From NCBI GenBank assembly GCA_937929815.1, contig CALFUW010000100.1:1-50747 (forward strand): 50,747 nucleotides of DNA. Reading direction: 5' to 3'. The translations under genes and the position numbers were made by a program. This document shows, one piece after another, positions 17,580 through 26,262 of this stretch. Position 1 is the stretch's first letter. Each line of letters opens with the position of its first letter. The notes below the pieces were generated by a model, which saw nothing but the letters and a program-made list of their open reading frames with translations, made no database searches and was not told the DNA's origin. The DNA comes from an uncultured Flavobacteriales bacterium. Lineage in GTDB: Bacteria; Bacteroidota; Bacteroidia; Flavobacteriales; Schleiferiaceae.

Positions 17580-20024
17580 TTAAGCATCTACTTCAAACTG
17601 ATATCGGATCTTTCGGTAGTCAGCCTGAGAAAAAAAGGTAAGACATGTATCCCAAAGGTGATTTTTTACTTTGAGATAGGACTGATTTCTGGCTATTTTG
17701 ATCAGAAAACGCATTCTGTAGTATGAGTTGACCCGTGCTACAGGTGGAAATTCAGGACCAATGACTGCAATATCCCGGATGTCTTTCAGTTTATTCGCCA
17801 GATGTGTTGCCGCTAACTGAACGGTTTTGAGATCCATATGACGCAGCGTCAGCTGAATCATTTTGACAAAGGGAGGATATAGAAATTGTTTTCGCTCTTC
17901 GGTCTGCCAGCTGTAGAAGGCTTTGTAATCATGAGCTGTAACAAAGGAGAGTATCGGGTGTGTGATGTTGTAGGCTTGAATATACACCTTTCCTTGTTCC
18001 CCGCTCCGTCCGCTCCGTCCGGCGACCTGCTCGAGTATCTGATAGGCGCGTTCGTGTGCGCGATATTCAGGAAAGTACAGCAATGCATCAGCATTGACCA
18101 CTCCTACTACCTCGACCTTGCTGAAATTCAAACCTTTAGTTACCATTTGAGTCCCTACAAGTATATCTACATTTCCTGACTCCATATCTGTGAGAAGCTG
18201 AGCATACTTTTTCTTGCTTCTGGCAGTATCAAGATCAAGTCGCCCGATGCGCGCCGAGGGAAAGTATGCGTAGAGTTCGTCTTCGACTTGCTCCGTGCCG
18301 GCTCCCAACAGCTCCAGATGAACACTACCGCACACCATACAGGCAGTAGGTACCGGCTTCTCTCTGCCGCAGTAATGGCATTTCAACTTATGCACAGCCT
18401 TGTGAAAAGTGAGAGCGATGTCACAATGGTCACAGATGTAAATGTATCCGCAGTCTTGACATACAATCCGTGGAGAGTAGCCTCTGCGATTGATAAAAAC
18501 AATGGATTGTTTCCCGCGGGAAAGTGCGCTCTCCATGGCATCAAGCATGGTCTGGCTAAAATTGCCGCGAAGTCTGTTTTGTTTTTTTTCAGATATGAGA
18601 TTTATGAGCTTTACCTCGGGTAGGCTAAGACCCTCATACCGCTCGTGGAGTTCGACGAGTGTGTACTTTCCGGAGATTGCATTGAAATAGCTCTCCACTG
18701 ATGGTGTCGCGCTGCCTAAGAGCACACGGGCGTTGTAAAGTGTGGCTAAATAAATAGCAGCATCGCGACCTTGATACCGCGGGTTGGGTGCATCCTGACG
18801 ATAGGAGGCGTCGTGCTCTTCATCGATGATGGTCAGGCGCAGGTCGCAGTACGGTAGAAATAAAGCACTTCTGGCCCCGACGATCAGTCGGCCGCCAGGT
18901 TCTTGTTTTCGCACGGATTCCCAGACATCCGAACGCTCTTTGTCAGTCATGCGGCTGTGGTATAAGCTGATCCGATCGCCAAAAAATTGCCTGAGCCGCC
19001 CGATAAGCTGCGTGGTTAGAGCGATTTCAGGCACTAGCATCAGGCACTGACCGCCGGCCTTTTCTGCCTCTTTGAGTAGGTGAACATAGATTTCCGTTTT
19101 ACCGCTGGATGTTACTCCGTGGAGGAGCACCGTTTTACCGGTGACAAATGAGCTAATTATCTGATCAAACGCTACTTTCTGTGCGGGTGTAAGATCAAAA
19201 CCCGCCTTGCCGGCCCTGCCAGGGAGAGAAGACTCTTTTACTTCCGAGATTTGGAAGATCCCCTTCCTGACCAGGGATTCTAGAGAGGACACTCCGGCTT
19301 TTGCCTCATGCAGGAGTCTTTCCACAGTGATGTAGTCAGTACTGCTATGGAGCTTGTAGTAGGCTAAAATCAGATTTTGCTGGGTTGGAGACTTTTTGGT
19401 GAAATTTAGAATTTGAGTAATTTCCTCTTCCTTGTCCGATTGTAAGTGTACCACTTTAATCCACTTCTCCAGAGACTGGTGTCTGACCTTTTCTTTTATG
19501 ATCAAATGGCCGGAGTCCACGAGCCTTCTAACCGCACGCACGGCAGAGGTTCCGATGTGTTTGACAACATCCTGGATGGTGCAATCGGGGTTGGAGCGCG
19601 TATATAGTAAAATTTCTGTTTCCTGCTCCGAAAGGTTATCGGGCCAATGGTCCGGATCGGGCAAGCAGTTGAGCCGGGTTTCACTCTCGAGTTTAAAACG
19701 TGATGGTAGTGCCACATTCATCACCTCTCCGGGAGTGCACATGTAGTACCGGGCCATCCACTCCCAAAACCGAATGACACGCATATCGTCCACTACGGGT
19801 CCCAAATCCTCTACAATGGGCTTGGGCAAGTGATTTTCAGGCGCTGTATTGTGGAGTTTTACAACTATTCCGGAATACAATTTTCTCTTTCCAAACGATA
19901 CCACTACTCTGCTTCCGGGTCTTACACTATGTCGCAATTCCTCCGGAATTTCATAGGTAAATCCATAAGCCAAAGGTCTCGGCAAGAGAACTTCTGCGTA
20001 CCTGTATGGAGTAGGGAGTTCCAA
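17580..20024 (-). CDS. priA: Primosomal replication restart helicase PriA
   Basis: A 3'-5' helicase that reloads the replisome at stalled forks. The 814 residues show an N-terminal DNA-binding domain (ADVLLPRPLAYGFTYEIPEEL-like), Walker A GVTSSGKTEIY, the DEEH box (IDEEHDASYRQ) and a zinc region with eight cysteines (CQDCGYIYICDHC...CHYCG...CMVCG). The C-terminal helicase motifs include GTQMVTKGLNF and QVAGRSGR. It lies 6 bp downstream of recR, so the two repair genes are probably co-transcribed at the end of a long minus-strand run. Confidence 0.97.
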   Translation of the reverse strand: MELPTPYRYAEVLLPRPLAYGFTYEIPEELRHSVRPGSRVVVSFGKRKLYSGIVVKLHNTAPENHLPKPIVEDLGPVVDDMRVIRFWEWMARYYMCTPGEVMNVALPSRFKLESETRLNCLPDPDHWPDNLSEQETEILLYTRSNPDCTIQDVVKHIGTSAVRAVRRLVDSGHLIIKEKVRHQSLEKWIKVVHLQSDKEEEITQILNFTKKSPTQQNLILAYYKLHSSTDYITVERLLHEAKAGVSSLESLVRKGIFQISEVKESSLPGRAGKAGFDLTPAQKVAFDQIISSFVTGKTVLLHGVTSSGKTEIYVHLLKEAEKAGGQCLMLVPEIALTTQLIGRLRQFFGDRISLYHSRMTDKERSDVWESVRKQEPGGRLIVGARSALFLPYCDLRLTIIDEEHDASYRQDAPNPRYQGRDAAIYLATLYNARVLLGSATPSVESYFNAISGKYTLVELHERYEGLSLPEVKLINLISEKKQNRLRGNFSQTMLDAMESALSRGKQSIVFINRRGYSPRIVCQDCGYIYICDHCDIALTFHKAVHKLKCHYCGREKPVPTACMVCGSVHLELLGAGTEQVEDELYAYFPSARIGRLDLDTARSKKKYAQLLTDMESGNVDILVGTQMVTKGLNFSKVEVVGVVNADALLYFPEYRAHERAYQILEQVAGRSGRSGEQGKVYIQAYNITHPILSFVTAHDYKAFYSWQTEERKQFLYPPFVKMIQLTLRHMDLKTVQLAATHLANKLKDIRDIAVIGPEFPPVARVNSYYRMRFLIKIARNQSYLKVKNHLWDTCLTFFSQADYRKIRYQFEVDA

Positions 20025-20030
20025 AAAACT

Positions 20031-20657
20031 CTAGTTTTTTAATGAAATTTCAAACGGAACTCTGTTGAGAATGCTTCTGCCGAGGGTTATTTCATCGGCG
20101 TATTGCAGTTCTTCACCCACAGCCACCCCCCTGGCCAAGGTGCTTATCTGGACATTCAGGTCTTTGGCCTTTTTAAACACATAGTATGCTGTGGTGTCTC
20201 CTTCGGCCGTAGATGGCAGGGCGATGATTACTTCATTTGCATTCAGCCGTGCCACTCTGTCCGCAAGATCTGAAATCTGAATTTCCGAAGGCCCGATGCC
20301 GGCTATGGGATTGATCAATCCCCCAAGGACGTGGTAGAGACCCCGGTACTGACCTGTATTTTCAATAGCTAAAACATCACGGACATCTTCCACTACACAG
20401 ATTTTCGTCCGGTCACGATGAGGATCTGCACAGATTTGACATATTTCAGCTTCGCAAATGTTGTGACACTGAACGCATTTTTTTGTCTCGGTCACCAATG
20501 CTACAATAGATTCTGCGAGTTGCAAGCCTGAATCTTTACTTCTGCTGAGCAGATACAAAGCCAGGCGCAAAGCCGTTCTGCGGCCAATTCCGGGAAGTTT
20601 TGCAATCTCTGTTACAGCATTTTCAAGTACCCGCGAAGGAAGTGTTTGGTCAATCAT
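20031..20657 (-). CDS. recR: Recombination mediator protein RecR
   Basis: RecFOR-pathway protein that, with RecO, helps load RecA at gaps. The 208-residue length is normal. Visible are the helix-hairpin-helix near LPGIGRRTALRLALYLL, the four zinc cysteines C61, C64, C73 and C76 (CVQCHNICEAEICQIC), and the Toprim domain (KICVVEDVRDVLAIE and later IALPSTAEGDTTAYY). There is a 92-bp gap to the upstream PhnP-like gene and 6 bp to priA. Confidence 0.96.
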   Translation of the reverse strand: MIDQTLPSRVLENAVTEIAKLPGIGRRTALRLALYLLSRSKDSGLQLAESIVALVTETKKCVQCHNICEAEICQICADPHRDRTKICVVEDVRDVLAIENTGQYRGLYHVLGGLINPIAGIGPSEIQISDLADRVARLNANEVIIALPSTAEGDTTAYYVFKKAKDLNVQISTLARGVAVGEELQYADEITLGRSILNRVPFEISLKN

Positions 20658-20749
20658 GGAGAGCCTTTATAGGAAAGGATATATCATTTTACATCCTGCA
20701 AATTAAAAAAAAAGCATGAGTACCTCTTTGAATTGAGTTTATTAATTGT

Positions 20750-21529
20750 TCAGAAGTAAAGTTTCAACCCATCATATGCTAAAAAAACTTTTTCCGGCAG
20801 TTCTGCTTCTACTTCTGCATGTAATCCGAGATCATGGGATATATGCGTCAGATGCGTCTTTTGAGCATCCACCTTTTGCGCGATCTCCAAAGCCTGCTCT
20901 AGATTGAAATGAGAGTGGTGTTCTTTTTTTCGCAATGCATTGATTACAAAATACTTTGTATCTTTCAGAAGATCAAAAGTCCTCTCCGGAATAAAGTTAG
21001 CATCCGTGATATAGCTAAAATCACCAAATCTGAAACCCAAAACAGGCCAGTCACCGTGCCATACACTCAACGGGATAATATCAATACCTTGAATAGAAAA
21101 AGGTGTATCCTCCTCAATGACAACCGGCACCAATTCAGGCGCACCCGGATACCGCTTTTCCTCAGGCACAAATGCATAGGGATACTGATTTTTTACCGCC
21201 TCGATAACCCTCCGGGAACCAAAAATGGGAATCGGTTTATTTTGGCGAAAGATAAGAGGTCTGAGGTCGTCAATGCCTGCAATGTGATCCATGTGCTCAT
21301 GCGTGAGTAATACTGCGTCGACACGAGAAAGTTTGTTCGCAAGCATCTGCTGCCGAAAGTCAGCCCCGATATCGATCTGAAAATGAATCCCCCTGATGAC
21401 GACATGGGCTGATGTTCGCGTTCGCATATCACGTGGATCACAGGAGGTACATACTTTACAGGAGCATCCGATCACAGGTATGCCTTGAGAAGTACCTGTA
21501 CCGGTAAATATTACTTTATCCGGCATCAC
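20750..21529 (-). CDS. PhnP-like metallo-beta-lactamase-fold hydrolase
   Basis: A 259-residue MBL-fold protein. The metal motif HEHMDH is at residues 77-82, followed by the later conserved His (YITDANFIPE region and LTHISHDLG). The N-terminal GTGTSQGIPVIGCSCKVCTSCDPRDMRTR contains a cysteine cluster like the structural zinc site of PhnP phosphodiesterases. In E. coli PhnP cleaves cyclic ribose phosphate in phosphonate use; no phn genes are here, so the true substrate is open. Its ATG overlaps the ribB stop by 4 bp. Confidence 0.85.
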   Translation of the reverse strand: MMPDKVIFTGTGTSQGIPVIGCSCKVCTSCDPRDMRTRTSAHVVIRGIHFQIDIGADFRQQMLANKLSRVDAVLLTHEHMDHIAGIDDLRPLIFRQNKPIPIFGSRRVIEAVKNQYPYAFVPEEKRYPGAPELVPVVIEEDTPFSIQGIDIIPLSVWHGDWPVLGFRFGDFSYITDANFIPERTFDLLKDTKYFVINALRKKEHHSHFNLEQALEIAQKVDAQKTHLTHISHDLGLHAEVEAELPEKVFLAYDGLKLYF

Positions 21530-22677
21530 CCTTTATGATCGAAAGTTACATTGTCTACAATTTCAAGACCATAGCCCATTACACCTATACGTTTAATCGG
21601 GTTATTGGTCAAAAGCCTTACTTTTTTAATTTTCAAAAAACGAAGAATCTGTGCACCTATGCCAATATCTCGGGTATCCCGGGTAAATGAAGGTTTGACG
21701 TCGGATGATTTTTCTTTGTAGAATCGAATGACATCCAGCAGATTGTGGCCAGGGTGGTTTGACTGGTTTAAATATACTATGGCACCTTTCCCCTCTTGAG
21801 ATATTTTTTTGAGTGCTTTGTGCAGCTGCTGTGTAGGATCAGCGAAAATCAATGAAAGTAAATCGGCTCCGGCCAAAGCGGAGTGAATCCGGACCATGAC
21901 TGGTTCATCTTCATTCCAACTGCCCATGGTTAAGGCCATGTGAATCTGATGATTGGTCGTCTGCTCAAAGGCATAGAAGTGAAACAATCCGTAAGGAGTT
22001 TGAACATCAAACTTATCAATAAGTTGAATGAGAGATTCGTTTTTCATTCGGTAAGCGACCAGATCTTCGATGGAAATGATCTTTAAATCGAATCGCTCAG
22101 CTATTTTAAGTAATTGGGGCAGCCGGGCCATTGTGCCGTCTTCATTCATAATTTCAACGATTACACCCGCTGGTTTTAATCCGGCCAAACGCGCCAGGTC
22201 TATGGCTGCTTCGGTATGACCGGTCCTGCGTAGAACTCCCCCGGGTCTTGCCCTCAGTGGAAATATGTGTCCGGGTCGGGCAAAATCTTCCGGTTTACTC
22301 TTCTCATCTACAAGTGCCAGAATCGTACGTGCCCGATCTGCTGCAGATATTCCGGTTGTGTTGCCTCTGCCTTTTAGGTCTACAGAGATGGTAAATGCAG
22401 TATGATGCGGGTCTGTATTTTGGAGTACCATAGGAGGCAGATCCAATTCATCGCATCGGCTGTCTGGCAGGGGTACACAGATCAATCCTCGCCCGTGAGT
22501 GGCCATAAAATTGATCATCTCAGGAGTTACTTTTTCAGCAGCGGCTAAGAAATCTCCTTCATTTTCACGATCTTCATCATCCACAACGATTACGACTTTT
22601 CCCTTTCGGATGTCTTCGATTGCCTCCTCTATGGTATCGAGCTTAGTTTTGATTTCTTCGGGTGGGTTGCCAGACAT
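21526..22677 (-). CDS. ribB: 3,4-dihydroxy-2-butanone 4-phosphate synthase with decayed GTP cyclohydrolase II domain
   Basis: The N-terminal half (about 15-215) is a good RibB domain, which makes the four-carbon precursor of riboflavin from ribulose 5-phosphate: DDEDRENEGDF, THGRGLICVPL, GHTEAAIDLARLAG and MNEDGTMARLP are intact. The C-terminal half aligns with RibA in order (VMVRIHSALAG, RDIGIGAQILRFLKIKKVRLLTNNP, GYGLEIVD). It lacks the three zinc cysteines: the usual C-x10-C-x-C stretch reads ALAGADLLSLIFADP. The GRGIGL catalytic block is also changed. I therefore infer RibB activity only. The start overlaps the GT2 gene by 35 bp. Confidence 0.88.
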   Translation of the reverse strand: MSGNPPEEIKTKLDTIEEAIEDIRKGKVVIVVDDEDRENEGDFLAAAEKVTPEMINFMATHGRGLICVPLPDSRCDELDLPPMVLQNTDPHHTAFTISVDLKGRGNTTGISAADRARTILALVDEKSKPEDFARPGHIFPLRARPGGVLRRTGHTEAAIDLARLAGLKPAGVIVEIMNEDGTMARLPQLLKIAERFDLKIISIEDLVAYRMKNESLIQLIDKFDVQTPYGLFHFYAFEQTTNHQIHMALTMGSWNEDEPVMVRIHSALAGADLLSLIFADPTQQLHKALKKISQEGKGAIVYLNQSNHPGHNLLDVIRFYKEKSSDVKPSFTRDTRDIGIGAQILRFLKIKKVRLLTNNPIKRIGVMGYGLEIVDNVTFDHKG

Positions 22678-23815
22678 TTGTATTCACACCTTTAATGTAT
22701 TGTATTAATCCGGATAAGAGGGCAAAGTTCATGTTGAGAAAATGATAGATGTATACAATTAAATGGATTTTTTTCTTTCTTTTTGAAGAAACATTTCCCA
22801 ACACGCCGAGGAGTGCAACTGAAACTGCCACTGCAAACGTCGCTTTATAGATGAGGCTCTCTGTATGGAGGAGCATCAGGTTTGAGATCAAAGCTATGAT
22901 TAGCAATATCGGGGTAATCCAACGCAAGCCTTTATGGGACCAAAAGACGAAAGCCAGCTTCCAGCTTGAATGAATACATCGGAAAAAGTAAACCAAATTC
23001 TGAAAATTGCCTGTCGAAATACGCTTTTTTCGCTGAAATTCTTCTTCGGGTTGCGTACTTACATCTTCATATGCCGTAACCATTGGATGCAAGTAGGCTC
23101 TATATCCGTCACAGTACAATTGTAAGGTCTGATAAAAATCTTCCATAAAAAAGTTTTTTGGAATTGGCTTGAAGAGTTTTCTTCTAATAGCGTAGAACCC
23201 TCCCTCCAAACCCATGGGCATCTGCCAGAGCGCAGACTCTGCATGGCGAATGGAATTTTCCCAACTTCGGTAAAAATTTTCCTGTATAGCAATCCCTTGA
23301 GAGGATCGGACGACATACTCCAGTGATCCCCCCACTGCACCATAAGCTGAATCTGAATACAAAAGAGCCACCGCCCGGGTAATGGACTTTCGTTCATGCA
23401 AAATATTTGCATCGGTACAGATCAATACATCTGATGTGCTGACGGAGGCCAGATAATTGATAATTTCCGCCTTCCCGGTTCGATGCTCAAACCTGATCAG
23501 ATTCAATCTCAATGGGTATTTTTTTGAAAAATCCTTTACGATCGCATCGGTATCGTCCGTTGATGCATCGGAGCCTATCGTGACAGAGAGCAAATCTCTC
23601 GGATAATCGCATTCGAGTAGCGACTTCAGTTTGGCCGCGATGACTGCTTCCTCATTGTAGGCTGCAAAGATTACATTGACCGATGGCCACTCGTTGGGGT
23701 GTATTACAGGTGGATGGGCTTTCTTAGGAATTGTGTTCAGCAGGAGGCTATACCCCTGATAGGTGTACACTACTCCCGCCAACGAACACCAGAAAATAAC
23801 CTCCGCCAGCCACAT
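22643..23815 (-). CDS. Membrane-anchored family 2 glycosyltransferase
   Basis: A 390-residue protein with one N-terminal membrane helix (about 3-22), a GT-A catalytic domain and about three C-terminal helices (about 300-375). Donor-binding and metal motifs are visible: VIFAAYNEE, IGSDASTDDTDAIV, ICTDANIL, then EDFYQTLQL as the acceptor-side ED and a basic QRKKRIS in place of the common QxxRW. This fits processive or polysaccharide-type GT2 enzymes of the inner membrane. The product is unknown, and no capsule cluster surrounds it. It starts 4 bp after the 2OG oxygenase stop. Confidence 0.86.
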   Translation of the reverse strand: MWLAEVIFWCSLAGVVYTYQGYSLLLNTIPKKAHPPVIHPNEWPSVNVIFAAYNEEAVIAAKLKSLLECDYPRDLLSVTIGSDASTDDTDAIVKDFSKKYPLRLNLIRFEHRTGKAEIINYLASVSTSDVLICTDANILHERKSITRAVALLYSDSAYGAVGGSLEYVVRSSQGIAIQENFYRSWENSIRHAESALWQMPMGLEGGFYAIRRKLFKPIPKNFFMEDFYQTLQLYCDGYRAYLHPMVTAYEDVSTQPEEEFQRKKRISTGNFQNLVYFFRCIHSSWKLAFVFWSHKGLRWITPILLIIALISNLMLLHTESLIYKATFAVAVSVALLGVLGNVSSKRKKKIHLIVYIYHFLNMNFALLSGLIQYIKGVNTNVWQPTRRNQN

Positions 23816-23819
23816 CCGG

Positions 23820-24764
23820 CTATTTTTTCAAACCGATTTCACGCAGACGCTCATCCAGGTATTCGCCAGCTGTAATATCGCTGTATGCCTTTGGCCGCTC
23901 CTTAGTGATGCATTGCGGTAAGCAGGTAAGTGGCATAGACGATTTCGGATGTAAGAAAAAAGGAATTGAATACCGGGGCTCATGCCATTGCTCACGGGGA
24001 GGATTTACTACCCTGTGTGTTGTTGATTTAAGTACATAATTAGTCAGTCTCTGGAGCATATCGCCTACATTTACGATGATTTGCTCCGGTAAGGCTGTTA
24101 CGGGTATCCATTCGCCTTTTTTATTAAGCACTTCCAATCCGGCAGCGGATGCACCCATAAGGAGGGTTATGAGGTTGATGTCCTCATGCTGTGCTGCCCG
24201 GACAGCATCTTTGGGCTCGCAAGTAATGGGTGGATAGTGTATCGCCCTGAGAATACTGTTGCCGTTGGTCACATATGCATCAAAATAATCTTCTTCCAGA
24301 CCCAAATACAGAGCAATGGCCTTCAGAATCTGCATACCGGTTTTTTCCAACGTTTTGAAAACAAGTTTTCCGGTCTCATTATATCCTTCAACTTCTGATA
24401 CTTCTACATTAGGTGGATATAGTTCACCATCAATCGGTTCTTCGATCCACTGTCCAAATTGCCAGAACTCTTTCAGATCCCCTGTATTAAATCCTTTCGC
24501 ATGCTCCTTGCCAAATGAGGTATATCCCCTTTGACCTGCGAGACCTTCGATTTCATATTTTTTCTTTATATGTTCTGGTAGTGAAAAAAACCGTTGGACC
24601 TTATTGTACAATTGATCTCTAAGTTCGTCACTCAACCCGTGATTTTTCACCGCTACAAATCCTATTTCCTCGTAGGCTTTACCGAGCTTTTGTACAAAGG
24701 CATTCTTTGAATTAGGATTTTCTGATAAAAAATCTGCTAAATCAACCGTGGGTATCCCGATCAT
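23820..24764 (-). CDS. 2-oxoglutarate/Fe(II)-dependent oxygenase, isopenicillin-N-synthase-like
   Basis: A 314-residue enzyme with the N-terminal DIOX_N region (PTVDLADFLSENPN...GFVAVKNHGLSDEL) and a double-stranded beta-helix core. The iron ligands are HxD in RAAQHEDINLITLLMG and the distal His in STTHRVVNPP. The 2-oxoglutarate-binding Arg is probably in PRYSIPFFLHP (RxS motif). Family members oxidise many small molecules, so the substrate cannot be deduced. It sits between the YhhN-like and GT2 genes, with short spacers on both sides. Confidence 0.87.
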   Translation of the reverse strand: MIGIPTVDLADFLSENPNSKNAFVQKLGKAYEEIGFVAVKNHGLSDELRDQLYNKVQRFFSLPEHIKKKYEIEGLAGQRGYTSFGKEHAKGFNTGDLKEFWQFGQWIEEPIDGELYPPNVEVSEVEGYNETGKLVFKTLEKTGMQILKAIALYLGLEEDYFDAYVTNGNSILRAIHYPPITCEPKDAVRAAQHEDINLITLLMGASAAGLEVLNKKGEWIPVTALPEQIIVNVGDMLQRLTNYVLKSTTHRVVNPPREQWHEPRYSIPFFLHPKSSMPLTCLPQCITKERPKAYSDITAGEYLDERLREIGLKK

Positions 24765-24775
24765 CTGGTATGAGT

Positions 24776-25441
24776 TTATATTTTAGATTCACTATTGTCA
24801 ATGTATCCCAGCATAAAAAATAATAAGCTCATCCCATACAAAAGAATGGCTACGGGAACCATGTAGGTATTAGTAGTCCTAAATGTACAAAAGCCCAACA
24901 AATGATTGGAAATCGAAATGCATATCGTGCCCAGTACCACCATAGCCTTCTTCTTCGGTACGTCGCTGTTTAAAAATGAAGTAAAAGACATGATTGCAAA
25001 AGACAGAACAAATATGTAAAAAACGATTGCATCTGAGTTTAAACCGTTAAGAATATACAGATAGGATAGTACCGTATTAACAATAGCCACGGAAACTCCG
25101 ACCAATACATTCTGCATGCTCCACTTTGTACGTAGTAAAGCTACTACAGCTAAAAATATAAAGGCAGCTGAATATGACAAAATAGGTGTTTCAAATCGGC
25201 AAGGGTCATATGTCGGTTTGATCAGCATCAGCACATTTCCCAAGAGAAAAAATCCAAACGATGAAGTAAGAAGGGCATTTTTTATTTTATCCGAATTAAA
25301 ATAAAAATTATACAACAGCACCGAAAGTGGAATAAGTATCTTGGTAAAAAACAATAGTGAGAAATCACCTGATATGAATTGCGCAGCAATATGTGCAGCA
25401 AGTATTGCTGCATATATTTTTATAAAGTCTCTTATTTGCAA
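24776..25441 (-). CDS. YhhN-like (lysoplasmalogenase-family) membrane protein
   Basis: A 221-residue protein with about eight hydrophobic helices and very short loops. The layout resembles the YhhN/TMEM86 family: an early TKILIPLSVLLYNF block, GFFLLGNVLMLI, and a late SISNHLLGFCTF helix like the SDSLLA segment. The usual acidic residues of the family catalytic site are not obvious in the aligned positions, so the call is tentative and activity on lysoplasmalogens is not claimed. It is located between the M48 lipoprotein and 2OG oxygenase genes, 11 bp from each. Confidence 0.5.
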   Translation of the reverse strand: MQIRDFIKIYAAILAAHIAAQFISGDFSLLFFTKILIPLSVLLYNFYFNSDKIKNALLTSSFGFFLLGNVLMLIKPTYDPCRFETPILSYSAAFIFLAVVALLRTKWSMQNVLVGVSVAIVNTVLSYLYILNGLNSDAIVFYIFVLSFAIMSFTSFLNSDVPKKKAMVVLGTICISISNHLLGFCTFRTTNTYMVPVAILLYGMSLLFFMLGYIDNSESKI

Positions 25442-25452
25442 GTACTGTGGAA

Positions 25453-26262
25453 TTATGGGTTGTAAAACTTCAATGCCTCAGGAATTTGAGCGTTCAAATC
25501 TTTGATTCTACGCTCATCTGAAGGGTGAGTGCTGAGCAGTTCGGGTGGTTTCTGACCACCGCTGAGTTTAGACATTCTCTCCCAGAATTTGGGAGCCTCC
25601 CTGGGGTCATAACCAGCCATAGACATAAAAATAAGGCCTAAGCGGTCTGCCTCACTCTCGTGTAGTCTGGAGAAAGGAAGCATCGCACCTACTGTAGTGC
25701 CTACTCCATATGCACCGAGAAAAAGCGCCTGCGTCTCGGCAGGGCGATCGCGAAGAGCAACTGCAAGTGCTACACCGCCAAACTGCTGGATCAAGCCTTG
25801 CGACATTCGCTCATTGCCGTGCTGAGCCACAGCATGAGCTACTTCATGACCCATGACAACGGCCACTCCGGTTTCATCCTTGCAAATAGGTAAAATACCG
25901 GTGTAAAAAGCCACCTTGCCACCGGGCATGCACCATGCATTGACTACATCGCTTTTTATCAGAATAAATTCCCATTCGAAGCCCCTGAGGCGATCAGACA
26001 TATTATTCATAGCCATGTAATCTTCTACGGCCTTTTGAATTCTGCGGCCTACACGCTCGATCATGAGTGCCTCCGGAGTGCCTTTTATGATCTGTTCTTT
26101 TTCCTTGATTTGCCGGTACTGAGCAAAACTGAGGGCGTTTAATTCACTACCAGGGATAAAGGCCAATTGTCGTCTGCCGGTAATAGGTACTTTTTTACAA
26201 GTAGTGATTGTGAGTAATATGACTGCCAGCAAGATCGGAAAAAGTTGTCTTAAATTCTTCAC
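25453..26262 (-). CDS. M48-family metallopeptidase lipoprotein
   Basis: A 269-residue protein with a lipoprotein signal ending at Cys22 (LLTITTC). The zinc motif HEVAH is at residues 139-143 (VMGHEVAHAVAQHGNERM), and the third ligand is probably the Glu in ESEADRLGLIFM. This is the BepA/LoiP/YcaL-like periplasmic M48 group, often linked with quality control of outer-membrane proteins. No TPR domain is fused, but a TPR lipoprotein is encoded three genes upstream in the same run. Its ATG overlaps the stop of the upstream lipoprotein gene by 4 bp. Confidence 0.9.
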   Translation of the reverse strand: MKNLRQLFPILLAVILLTITTCKKVPITGRRQLAFIPGSELNALSFAQYRQIKEKEQIIKGTPEALMIERVGRRIQKAVEDYMAMNNMSDRLRGFEWEFILIKSDVVNAWCMPGGKVAFYTGILPICKDETGVAVVMGHEVAHAVAQHGNERMSQGLIQQFGGVALAVALRDRPAETQALFLGAYGVGTTVGAMLPFSRLHESEADRLGLIFMSMAGYDPREAPKFWERMSKLSGGQKPPELLSTHPSDERRIKDLNAQIPEALKFYNP

